From Orientallactaga sibirica (taxonomy: Eukaryota > Chordata > Mammalia > Rodentia > Dipodidae): 64,000 nucleotides of DNA. Made by a program: the position numbers and the translations under genes. Shown here piece by piece: positions 1-10,947 of the stretch (positions within the stretch are counted from its first letter, which is position 1; each line of letters opens with the position of its first letter). The stretch covers positions 1,736,001 through 1,800,000 of the forward strand of contig JAEOAD010000015.1 in NCBI GenBank assembly GCA_036365145.1, read 5' to 3'. The notes below the pieces were generated by a model. The model searched no databases, was not told where the DNA came from, and saw nothing but the letters and a program-made list of their open reading frames with translations.

Positions 1-2660
1 AGGGATCATCCATACCTTATGTAAAGGTAAACACCTGCATTGCACACACGGAACATCCATTCTTAGGTAATAGTAAACACCTGCAACCATATACCATTCC
101 TAAGGTATATGTAAATGCCTACAATGCACAGAAGGATCCTCTATTCTTTAGGTAAGGGTATACACCTGCATTGCACAGGGGGATCATCCATTCCTTAAGT
201 AAAGGTAGAAACCTGCATTGAAAAGAGGTATCATCCTTTTTAAGGTAAAGGTAGACTCCTGCGTTGAACAGAGGGATCATCCATACTTAGGGACACTAAA
301 CACCTGCATTGCACTGAGGAATCATCCATTCCTTAGGTAATGGTAAACACGTGCAGTGATCAGAAGGATCATCCATTCCTAAGATAACAGTAAACACCTG
401 CCTTGAATAGAGGGATCATCCATTCTTTAGGTAACTATAAACACCTGCATTGAACAGAGGGACCATCCATTCCTAAGATAACGGTAAACATCTGCATTGA
501 ATAGAGGGATCATCCATTCCTTAGGTAACTGTAAACATCTGCATTGAACAGAGGGATCATCCATTCCTAAGACAAATATTAACACCCTCAATGCACAGAG
601 GCATCATCCATTCCTTAGGTAAAGCTAAAAACCTACATTGCACACATGAATCATCCTTTCCTTAGGTAACTGTAAACACCTGCATTGAACAGAGGGATCA
701 TCCAATCCTTAGGTAAATGTAAACACCCACCTTGCACAGAGGGATCATGTATTCCTTAGGTAAAGGTGAACTCTGGCATTGCAGCGAGGGATCACCCAAT
801 CCTTAGGTAAGTTCAACACCTGCACTGTACAGATGTGTCATTCATTCCTTAGGTAAAGGTCAATGCCTCCCTGTCCAAGAGGGATAATCCCTTCCTTATG
901 GAAAGCTAAACACCTGCATTGCACACAGTAAACACCGTTTCCTTTGGTAAAGGTAAACACCTGCATTGAACATAGTAATCTTCCATTCCTTAGGTAATAG
1001 TAAACAACTGCAACGCACAGAGGGATCATCCATTCCTAAAGTAAATGTAAACACCTGCAATGCACAGAGCGATCATCCATTCCTTAGGTAAAGGTCAACA
1101 CCTGCCTGGCCCAGAGAGATCATCTATTCATTATGTGAAGTTAAACACCTACACTGAACACAGGGAATGTATATTACATTGGTAAAGGTAAACACCTGCA
1201 TTGTGCAGACGGATCATCCATTCCTTAGGTAAAGGTAAACAGCTGCATTGAATAGAGGGATCTTCCATTCCATAGGTAATAGTAAATATCTGCAATGTCC
1301 AAAGGGATCATCCATTCCTTAGGTAAGTGTAAACACTTGCATTGCACAGAGGGATCATCAATTCCTTAGGTAACTGTAAACACCATCATTGCACAGAGTA
1401 ATCATCCATTCCTTAGGAAAAGGTCAACACCTGCATTGAACAGAGGGATCATCCATTCCTTAGGTAAAGGTCAACACCTGCATTGCACAGAGGATTACCC
1501 ATTTCGTAGATAAAGGTAAACACCTGCCTGGCCCAGAGGGATCATCCATTCCTTATGTAAAGGTAAAAACCTGCATTGCACACAGAGAACATCCATTCCT
1601 TTTGTAAAGGTAAATACGAGCATTGAACACAGTGATCTTTCCTTCCTTAGGTAATAGTAAACACCTGCAATGCACAGAGGGATCATCTATTCCGTAGATA
1701 ACGGTAGACACCTGCATTGAACCAAAGAATCATCCATTCCTTAGGTAAAGGTCAACACGTGCCTGGCCGAGAGGGATCATCCATTCGTTATGTAAAGGGA
1801 AACACCTGCATTGAACAGAGGTGTCATATATTCCTTAGGTAAAGGTCAACATATTCATTGCACAGGGGGATCATCCATTCCTTAGGTATAGGACAACACC
1901 TGCATTGCACACAGGGATCATCCATTCCTTAAGTAATGATCAACACCTGCATTGAACGGAGGGATCATCCATTCCTTAGGTAAAGTTCAACACCTGCATT
2001 GAACAGAGGGATCATCCATTCCTTAGGTATCGAACAACACATGCATTGCACAGAGGGATCATCCATTCCTTAAGTAAAGATCAACACCTGCATAGAACAG
2101 AGGAATCATCCATTCCTTAGGTAAAGGTCAACACCTGCATTGCACAGAGGGATAATCCATTCCTTAGGTAAAGGTCAACACCTGACTGGCCCAGAGGGAT
2201 CATCCATACCTTATGTAAAGGTAAACACCTGCATTGCACACAGGGAACATCCATTCCTTAGGTAATAGTAAACACCTGCAATGCACAGAGGGATCATCAA
2301 TTCCGAATGTAAAGGTAAACACCTACAATGCACAGAGGGATCTTCTATTCCTTAGATAAGGGTATACACCTGCATTGCACCGGGGGATCATGCATTCCTT
2401 AAGTAAAGGTAGAAACCTGGTTTGAAGAGAGGGATCATCCTTTTATAGGTAAAGGTAGACACCTGCGTTAAACAGAGGGATCATCCATTCCTTAGGTAAC
2501 ATTAAACACCTGCATTGCATCGAGGGAACATCCATTCCTTAAATAACGGGAAACACCTGCATTGAAGAGGGGGATCATCCATTCGTTAGGTAACTGTAAA
2601 CACCTGCATTGCACAGTGGATCATCCATTCCTTAGTAAACGTAAACACATGGATTGCAAA

Positions 2661-2911
2661 GAGGGATCATCCATTCCCTAGATAACGGAAAACACCTGCA
2701 CTGCACAGAGTGATCATCCATTACTTAGGTAACGGTCATCACCTGCCTGACGCAGAGGGATCATCCATTCCCTAGATAACGGAAAACACCTGCACTGCAC
2801 AGAGTGATCATCCATTTTTCATTTTTCTTTACCGCTGAGTAGAACTCCATTGTGTAAATGTACCACATCTTTATTCATTACTTAGGTAACGGTCATCACC
2901 TGCCTGACGCA
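2661..2911. repeat. Recent 94-bp (two-unit) duplication in the satellite
   Basis: The segment 2661-2754 is repeated exactly from 2755 onward, but the second copy is interrupted at 2816/2876 by foreign sequence. The identity stands out against the diverged neighbouring units, so the duplication is young. Its length is exactly two 47-bp units. Confidence 0.9.
2817..2875 (-). mobile_element. 59-bp LINE-1 ORF2 fragment patched into the satellite
   Basis: This stretch is the exact reverse complement of 10779-10837, the end of ORF2 in the LINE-1 downstream, with no mismatch over 59 bp. It is flanked by a 4-bp CATT repeat (2813-2816 and 2876-2879). There is no poly(A) and it is internal to the LINE-1, so it is not an ordinary retrotransposition product. 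Confidence 0.93.
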
Positions 2912-4849
2912 GAGGGATCATCCATTCCTTACATAAAGGTAAAAACCTGCATTGCACACAGAGAACATCCATTCCATCTGTAAAGGTAAACACCTGCATT
3001 GAACAAAGGGATCTTTCATTCCTTAGGTAATAGTAAACACCTGCAATGCACAGAAGGATCAGCCATTCTTAAGACAAATATAAACACCTGCAATGCACAG
3101 AGGCATCATCCATTCCTTAGTTAACGCTAAAAACCTGCATTGCACAGAGTAATCATCCATTCTTTAAGTAACTGTAAAGACCTGCATTGAACATAGGGAT
3201 CATACATTCCTCAGATAACAATAAACACCTGCACTGAACAGAGGAATCATCTATTCTTAGGTAAAGATCAACACCTGCCTTGCACAGAGTATCATCCATT
3301 CCTTAGGTAAAGGTAAACACCTGCATTGCACAGAAGGATCATCCATTCCTTAGGGAATGTTAAACACCTGTATTGCACAGAGGGATCATCCATTCCTTAG
3401 ATAATGTTAAACACCTGCATTGAACAGAGAGATCATCTATTCCTTAGGTAAAGATCAACACTTGCATTGCACAGAGGGGTCATCCATTACTTACGCAAAG
3501 GTAAACACCTGCATTGCACAGAGGGATCATCCATTCCTTACGTAATGGCAAACACCTGCAATGCACAGAGGGATCATCCATTCCGTATGTAAGGGTAAAC
3601 ACCTGCATTGCTCAGAGAGATCATCCATTCCTTAAGTAAAGGTAGAAGCCTGGGTTGAATAGAGGGATCATCCATCTTAAGGTAGAGGTAAACTCCTGCT
3701 TTGAACAGAATTATCATTCATTCATTATGTAAAGATAAACGCCTGCATTGAACAGAGGGATCATCCATTCCTTAGATAAGGGTAAGCACCTGTATTGAAC
3801 AGAGGGATCTTCTACTCCTTAGTTAAATATCAACACTTCCATTCCACAGAGGGATCATCCCATTCCTTAGGTAAAGGTAAACACTTGCATTGCACAAAGG
3901 GATAATCCATTCCTTAGGTAAAGGTAAACAACTGCATTGCACAGAGGGATCATCCATTCCATACGTATCACTAAACAACTGCATTGCAAAGTCGGATAAT
4001 CCATTCCTTAGGTAACTGTAAACCTCTGCATTGAACAGAGGGATCATCCATTCTTTAGATAACGGTAAACACCTGCAATGAACAGAGGGCTCATCTATTC
4101 CTTAGGTAAAGATCAACACCTGCATTGCACAGAGGGATCATCCATTCCTTAGATAATGGTAAACACCTGCATTGAACAGAGGGATCATCTATTCCTTAGA
4201 TAATGTTAAACACCTGCTTTGAACAGAGGGATCATCTATTCCTTAGGTAAAGATCAACACCTCCATTGCACAGAGGTTCCTCCATTCCTTAAGTAAAGGT
4301 AAACACCTGCATTGACAAAGGGTCCATCCATTCCTCATATAACGGTAAACACCTGCATTGAACCGAGGGATCCTCTATTCCTTGGGTAAAGTTCAAAACC
4401 TGCATTGCACAGAGTAATGATCCATTCCTTAGGTAAAGGTCAATGCCTGCCAGGCCCAGAGGTAAACACCTGCATTGCACAAAAGTAACATCCATTCCTT
4501 ATGTAAAGGTAAACAATGCCATTGCACAGAGGTATCATCCATTCCTTAGACAACGGTAAACACCTGCATTGAAAAGAGGTATCATCCATTCCTTAGGTAA
4601 AGGTAAACACCTGCATTGACCAGAGAGATCATCCATTCCATAGGTTACTGTAAACACCTTCATTGAATGGAGGGATCATCCATTGCTTAGATAACAGTAA
4701 ACACGTGCATTGAATAGAGGGATTCCTCAATTCCTTAGGTAAAGATCAACACCTGCATTGCACAGAGGGATCATCCATTCCTTAGGTAAGGGTAAACACC
4801 TGCATTGCACAGAGGGATCATCCATTCGTTAAATAAAGGTGGAAACGTG

Positions 4850-6005
4850 AGTTCCAGTTAAGATGGCGACATAGGAACCTCGCCAAAAAAGGGTAGGGGA
4901 TAAAAGCAAAAAAAAAAAAAAAAACAGCAAAATACACTCTTCTACTAAAAAGTGAGGTGTATAGTAAACTTTCAAGCACAGCAGAGAAGTAGGAGAGATC
5001 CAGAGCATCTGGAGCCCACACAAGTGGGCAGAAGTAGATCCACAGCTGCCACGGCTGCCACGGCGGTGGCACGGCTAGGCTCCGCCTGAGCCGGCTGAGC
5101 CGCAGGACTTTTAAGGCCAGGTGAGGGGATTTTTTCCACTCACACCGCCTCCTCACAAACTCACGAAACGTGGAAGGAGGACGGTAGAGATCAACAGAGA
5201 GGCTTGTGAGGAAGAGGATCACGTGGAGGAGCAGATGGACTTCAGCCGCCATTCACAGCCTCCCCTCCCCCACCACGACCACAAGCAAGGCAAGCAACAG
5301 AGACTTGGGAAAGAGCTCACCAGCAGCATCGGGCACAGTGAAAGCAGAGACCCACAGATGCAGCCTGACTTCCTGAATCCACAACACAGCAAATGAACCA
5401 AGCAGCCGTGCAGCATAGCTGTGATCAAACCCGTTCCAAAAGATAACTTGGTTTTCACCAGGTTAGTACCCACCAAATAAGCCTGGTATATAATCCTGAT
5501 GGATGGTCAGATCTGATCTTCCTAAATAAGCTATATTCTAGGCTGCTCATTTGTTGCTTCCTGATTTGTTTCCTCCTCTGTCATTCATTGGGGAAGGGTC
5601 TTTCTTGATCACAAGCTAACCTTGGAACTCTCTACAGATCAGAAATCTTAGCCTCCCAGTTGACAGGATTAAGGGCGTGGGCTAACACATATCCTTAGGA
5701 ACTGTGACTTTGTTAGAGAATCTGTTTGTCACAATACCTGCTTTTGCACAAATACTCTGTGCTGTTTTTCATTGAAGGGGTACATTGTTGAGTTAAATTT
5801 TTGGATTTTGACTGTATTCTGTTCCATTCACCCCACTTGATACTCTCATAGCAGGCAAGGGTCACTTCTGTGATTACTTTGAGAGCCTTAAGAACCACAC
5901 TTAACACCTTAAACTCCTACACTGAAGATATATAATATCAGAATGATTGATACATCTAATATTACTGCAGATATTTAGAAAACCCAAGCATTAAATTAAT
6001 TCAAG
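4850..6005 (+). promoter_or_regulatory. LINE-1 5' UTR with internal promoter
   Basis: About 1.15 kb precedes ORF1. It opens with TTCCAGTTAAGATGGCGAC; the AAGATGGCG at 4860-4868 matches the YY1 site that positions transcription start at the extreme 5' end of many L1s. The same start recurs, slightly changed, at 47990 and about 18130. An A-run lies at about 4906-4924 and a GC-rich block at about 5040-5105. An antisense 144-codon reading frame (5252 to 4818) crosses this UTR out into the satellite. Promoter function is inferred from position and motif. Confidence 0.75.
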
Positions 6006-7097
6006 ATGCAAAGATCTCTACATTACAATACAAGAAATACAAAACATCCAGACAATATAAATCCACCAAAAAGTATTAATATATCAGAAATGACCTTCAG
6101 TGAGGCTGACTTAGAGGACATCACCGAGAAAGATTTCAAAAGAATGATTATAATTATGTTCAAAGAACTCAAAGAGGAAATGAAAGGGTTCAAAGACCTC
6201 AAAGAAGAAATCAAAGGATTCAAAGAACACACAGAAAACCAATTTAATGAAATAAGGAGGTCAATACTAGACATAAATACGGAAATAGAAAGAATAAAGA
6301 AAACCCACTCAGAAATGCTAGCAATAAAGAACACAGTCAGTGAAATAAAAACCTCTGTAGAAAATCTCTCTAGTAGAATGGATGAAGGAGAGAACAGAAT
6401 ATCTAAACTAGAAGACCAAGTAGCTGATCTAATACAGTCCAACAGAGAGAAAGACAAAATAATAGGAAGGTATGAATGGGAATTTCAGGATATTCGGGAC
6501 ACTATGAAAAGATCAAACATAAGAATTCAAGGGATAGTAGAAGGAGAAGAATTTCACTCCAAAGGCATAGTAGGTGTTTTCAACAAAATCATAAAGGAAA
6601 ACTTTCCCCAAATTGGGAAAGAGATGCCAATGCAGATACAGGAAGCCTTTAGAACACCAAACAGACAAAACCTGGAAAGAACCTCTCCCCGCCATATTAT
6701 AATTAAACTACCAAACAGACAAACTAAAGAAAATATATTGAAAGCAGCTAGAGAGAAAAAGCAAATGACCTACAAAGGGAAGCCCATCAGACTCACAGCA
6801 GATTACTCAACACAAACTTTAAAAGCCAGAAGGGCCTGGAGTGATGTATTCCAAGTTCTGAAAGATAAAAACAGTCAACCGAGATTACTTTATCCTGCAA
6901 AACTATCTATCCAAATAGATGGAGAAATAAGGACATTCCACAACAAAGACAGTCTAAAGGAATTTTTGGCAACTAAACCAGCTCTACAGAAAATACTTGC
7001 AGGAATCATTCATGCTGAGGAGAAAGCAAAGCACATACAACAGGAAATAGGAAAACAAATAAACCATACTCAAATAACAGTTAAAACAAGTGAGTAA
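6006..7097 (+). CDS. LINE-1 ORF1 protein (RNA-binding chaperone), intact
   Basis: The frame is 363 codons, close to mouse ORF1p (about 357-371 aa) and human (338). L1 ORF1p forms trimers that coat L1 RNA and act as a nucleic-acid chaperone in the cytoplasmic RNP. The N-terminal part is followed by a Lys/Glu-rich coiled coil (about residues 45-155), an RRM domain (about 160-260) and a C-terminal domain (about 265-340). Conserved landmarks visible are RHIIIKL, KAAREK, LTADYSTQTLKARRAW and QPRLLYPAKLSIQIDGE. The coiled coil contains a tandem 10-residue repeat (FKELKEEMKG / FKDLKEEIKG). The ATG has A at -3, and the TAA at 7095-7097 lies 34 bases before the likely ORF2 ATG. No stop or frameshift is seen, unlike the downstream ORF2. 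Confidence 0.92.
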   Translation: MQRSLHYNTRNTKHPDNINPPKSINISEMTFSEADLEDITEKDFKRMIIIMFKELKEEMKGFKDLKEEIKGFKEHTENQFNEIRRSILDINTEIERIKKTHSEMLAIKNTVSEIKTSVENLSSRMDEGENRISKLEDQVADLIQSNREKDKIIGRYEWEFQDIRDTMKRSNIRIQGIVEGEEFHSKGIVGVFNKIIKENFPQIGKEMPMQIQEAFRTPNRQNLERTSPRHIIIKLPNRQTKENILKAAREKKQMTYKGKPIRLTADYSTQTLKARRAWSDVFQVLKDKNSQPRLLYPAKLSIQIDGEIRTFHNKDSLKEFLATKPALQKILAGIIHAEEKAKHIQQEIGKQINHTQITVKTSE

Positions 7098-7131
7098 AGG
7101 GAAAACAGGAAAAACTAAAAAAATAAGAAGA

Positions 7132-10100
7132 ATGGTGAGAATAAACACACATATGTCAATAATAACTCTTAATATCAATGGCCTCAATGCCCCTATCAAA
7201 AGACACAGACTTGCAGACTGGATTAAAAAGCAGGATCCTACCATCTGTTGCCTCCAGGAAACTCATCTCTCAATAAAAAATAGAAACCTTCTTAGGGTGA
7301 AAGGTTGGAAAAAGGTATTTCAAGCAAATGGGCCTAGAAAACAAGCAGGGGTTGCTATCCTAATTTCTGACAAGATAGACTTCAATCCAACATTTGTGAG
7401 GAAAGATAAAGAAGGTCACTTTATAAAGATTAAAGGAACACTCCAACAGGAGGACATTAAAATCCTAAACATATATGCCCCTAACATAGGGGCTCCCAAT
7501 TTCATCAAACAAACACTATTAGAATTAAGGTCAGAGATATCTCCTAACACAATAGTAGTGGGTGACTTCAATACCCCACTCTCATCACTTGACAGGTCTA
7601 CCCAGCAAAAAATAAACAGAGAGACATCTACATTAAATGATATCATGGAACAAATGGACCTAACAGAACATTCCATCCAAATGCTGCAGAATATACACTT
7701 TTCTCAGCAGCACATGGGACATTTTCTAAAATAGACCATATACTAGGACACAAATCAAATCTTAACAAATACAGGAAAATTGAAATAATCCCTTCTATAC
7801 TTTCTGACCACAATGGGATTAAACTGAAAATCAGCAACAAGAAAAACTACAGAGCATACAGAAACTCATGGAGACTAAACAGCACTTTATTGAATGATGT
7901 ATGGGTCATTGAAGAAATTAAAAAGGAAATCAAGAAATTCATAGAATCAAATGATGATGAGAATACAACATACCAAAACCTTTGGGACACAATGAAGGCA
8001 GTCCTACGAGGGAAATTTATAGCTCTAAGTGCCTATATTAAGAAATTGGAGAGTTCGCAACTAAACAATTTAATGCTTCACCTTAAGGCCTTGGAAAATG
8101 AAGAACAAGGCAAACCAAAAATTAGTAGATGGGAAGAAATAATAAAGGTTAGGGCAGAAATTAATGAAATGGAAGCCAAAAAAAAAACAATTAAAAAAAT
8201 CAATGAAATAAAGAGTTGGTTCTTTGAAAGGATAAACAAGATTGACAAACCCTTAGCAAATCTGACCAAAAGAAAGAGAGAAGAGACAAAAATTGATAAA
8301 ATTAGAGATGAAAAAGGCAACATCACAACAGATACCAAAGAAATTCAGAAAATCATAAGGACATACTTTAAGAATATATATGGCTCTAAGTTTCAAAACC
8401 TGAAAGAAATGGATGAATTCCTTGATTCATATGACCTACCAAAATTAAATCAAGAAGAGATAAACCATTTAAATAGAACTATAACAACCACCGAGATTCA
8501 AGCAGTTATAAAAAGTCTCCCAACTAAAAAAAGCCCAGGCCCAGATGGATTCACTGATGAATTTTACCAGACATTCCTGGAAGATCTAACACCAATGCTT
8601 CTCAAACTTTTCCATAAAATAGAAAAGGAAGGAACTCTACCAAAATCCTTCTATGAAACCAGCATCACCCTGATACCCAAACCGGACAAAGACAGATCAA
8701 AAAAAGAAAATTATAGACCAATCTCCCTCATGAACATGGATGCAAAAATTCTCAACAAAATACTGGCAAACAGAATACAAGAATTTATCAGAAAGATTAT
8801 TCACCCTGATCAAGTAGGCTTTATCCCAGAGATGCAGGGATGGTTCAACATACGCAAATCCATAAATGTAATACACCATATAAATGGTCTGAAGGACAAA
8901 AATCACATGGTCATCTCAATAGATGCAGAAAAGGCATTTGACAAAATCCAACACCCCTTCATGGTGAAAGTATTACAGAAACTGGGAATAGAAGGAACAT
9001 ATCTCAACATAATAAAAGGTATTTATGACAAACCTACAGCCAACATAATACTACATGGGGAAAAACTTGAAGCTTTTCCTCTAAATTCAGGAACAAGACA
9101 GGGGTGTCCACTTTCCCCACTACTATTTTTAATATAGTACTGGAAGTCTTAGCCACAGCAATAAGGCAAGAGACACTCATAAAGGGGATACAAATTGGAA
9201 GGGAAGAGATCATATTATCATTATTTGCAGACGATATGATTCTATACCTAACAGACCCTAAAGTCTCTACCTGCAAACTGTTAGAGCTGATAAACACTTT
9301 TAGCAATGTAGCAGGATACAAAATAAACACACAGAAATCAGTAGCTTTTCTATATACTAACAACAAACGTGCAGAGGATGAAATCAGGGAATCTCTCCCA
9401 TTCACAATTGCCTCAAAAAAAAAAAAACTTGGAATAAACTTAACCAAGGAAGTGAAGGATCTCTACAATGAGAACTTTAAAAAACTCGAGCGACAAATTA
9501 CAGAAGACACAAGGAAATGGAAAGACATCCCATGCTCCTGGATTGGAAGAATCAATATTGTGAAAATGTCAATCTTACCAAAAGCAATCTATACATTTAA
9601 TGCAATCCCTATTAAAATCCCAATATCGTTCTTCACGGAAATAGAAAAAACAATCCTAAAATTCATCTGGAAAAACAAAAACCCTTGAATAGCCAAAACA
9701 ATTTTGCGAAACAAAAATTAGGCAGGTGGTATAACCATACCTGATTTTAAGTTATATTACAAAGCCATAGTAACAAAAACAGCATGGTACTGGCACAAGG
9801 ACAGACAGGCAGATCAATGGAACAGAATAGAAGACCCAAATATTAATCCAAGCAGCTACAGCCACCTGATTTTTGACAAAAATGCCAAAAATATTAATTG
9901 GAGAAAAGATAGCCTCTTTAACAAGTGGTGTTGGGAAAACTGGACATCGGTATGTAAAAGGATAAACATAGATCCTTGTCTCTCTCCATGCACAAGAGTC
10001 AAGTCCAAATGGATCAGGGACCTTGATATCAGACCTGAAACTCTGAACCTGCTAGAGGAAAAGGTAGGGGAAACCCTTCAACATATTGGCATAGGTAAGG

Positions 10101-10947
10101 ACTTTCTGAATATAACCCCAATTGCTCAGGGAATAAAACCACTAATCAACCAATGGGAACTTATGAAATTACAAAGCTTTTGTACAGCAAAGGACACTGT
10201 GAATAGAGCAAAAAGACAACCTACAGAATGGGAGAAAATCTTTGCCAGCTATACATCTGACAGAGGATTAATATCCAGAATATACAAAGAACTCAAAAAA
10301 CAGAATAATAAGAATTCAAACAACCCAGTTAAAAAATGGGCTATGGAACTAAATAGAGAATTCACAGAAGATGAAATACAGATGGCATATAAACATCTAA
10401 AAAAGTGTTCCACATCCTTAGCCATCAGGGAAATGCAAATTAAACCACTTTGAGATTCCATTTCACTCCTGTCAGAATGGCTACCATCAAGAAAACAAAT
10501 AACAATAAGTGTTGGCGTGGAAGCGGAAAAAGAGGAGCACTTCTACACTGTTGGTGGGAATGTAACCTGGTCCAACCATTGTGGAAATCAGTGTGGAGGT
10601 TTTAGAGACAGCTAGAAATAGATTTACCGTATGATCCAGCTATAGCACTCCTAAGCATATATCCAGAAGACTCTTCTCACTACCTTAGAGATACTTGCAA
10701 AACCATGTTTATTGCCGCTCTATTCACAACAGCTAGGAAATGGAAGCAGCCTAGATGTCCCACCACAAATGAATGGATAATAAAGATGTGGTACATTTAC
10801 ACAATGGAGTTCTACTCAGCGGTAAAGAAAAATGAAATTATGAAATTTGCAGGGAAATGGATGGATCTGGAAAGGATTATACTAAGTGAGGTAACCCAGG
10901 CTCAGAAAGCCAAACGTCACATGTTCTCTCTCATATGTGGATCCTAG
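7132..10947 (+). pseudogene. LINE-1 ORF2 (endonuclease/reverse transcriptase), disrupted
   Basis: ORF2p normally supplies an APE-like endonuclease, reverse transcriptase and a Cys-rich C-terminus for target-primed reverse transcription. Visible endonuclease landmarks are NINGLNAP, QETHL (about 7255), VGDFN (about 7560) and SDHNG (about 7805). RT landmarks are SPGPDGF (about 8530), RPISLMN, and the catalytic FADD at 9224-9235. Lesions: an apparent 10-bp deletion near 7662-7668 shifts the frame; two extra T in a T5 run at 9126-9130 shift it again; TGA at 9686-9688; TAG at 9719-9721; a 1-bp loss near 10442 shifts frame; TAG at 10603-10605. The Cys-rich motif near 10512-10562 has lost its second Cys (TGC to AGC, now Ser). 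The first ATG in frame is 7132; 7153 is an alternative. Confidence 0.93.

Larger units (their letters stand above)
1..4849. repeat. 47-bp minisatellite array, about 100 units
   Basis: Head-to-tail units of about 47 bp. Shared motifs are GATCATCCATTCCTTA, GGTAAAGGTAAACACCTGC and CATTGCACAGAGGG; many units carry CATTGAACAGAGGG instead. Units differ from each other by roughly 5-25 percent, and the array is truncated by the left edge of the window. A variant unit ending in CCTGGCCCAGAGGG recurs at fixed spacings (see findings). The array ends where a LINE-1 5' end begins at about 4850, and no satellite is seen on the far side of that LINE-1. Short minus-strand reading frames exist but are by-products of the repeat. 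Function unknown; I do not recognise the family. Confidence 0.97.

Noticed and set aside
3823..4047. Minus-strand frames with repeating motifs (MIPL..., YLRNG) across the satellite, also near 838-1029, 1495-1686 and 4289-4495
   Set aside because: 47 is not a multiple of 3, so frames cycle through all registers and the consensus unit carries TAA in one of them. The peptides are translations of a tandem repeat, not genes.
1..4849. CRISPR-like array
   Set aside because: The whole 47-bp unit repeats with no unique spacers, and the genome is a mammal's.
5121..5396. 91-codon plus frame and 85-codon minus frame in the LINE-1 5' UTR
   Set aside because: No conserved motif; a length expected by chance in a GC-richer UTR.
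7890..9137. Functional LINE-1 ORF2
   Set aside because: This 415-codon piece is only a part; frameshifts on both sides separate it from the endonuclease and from the FADD catalytic motif.
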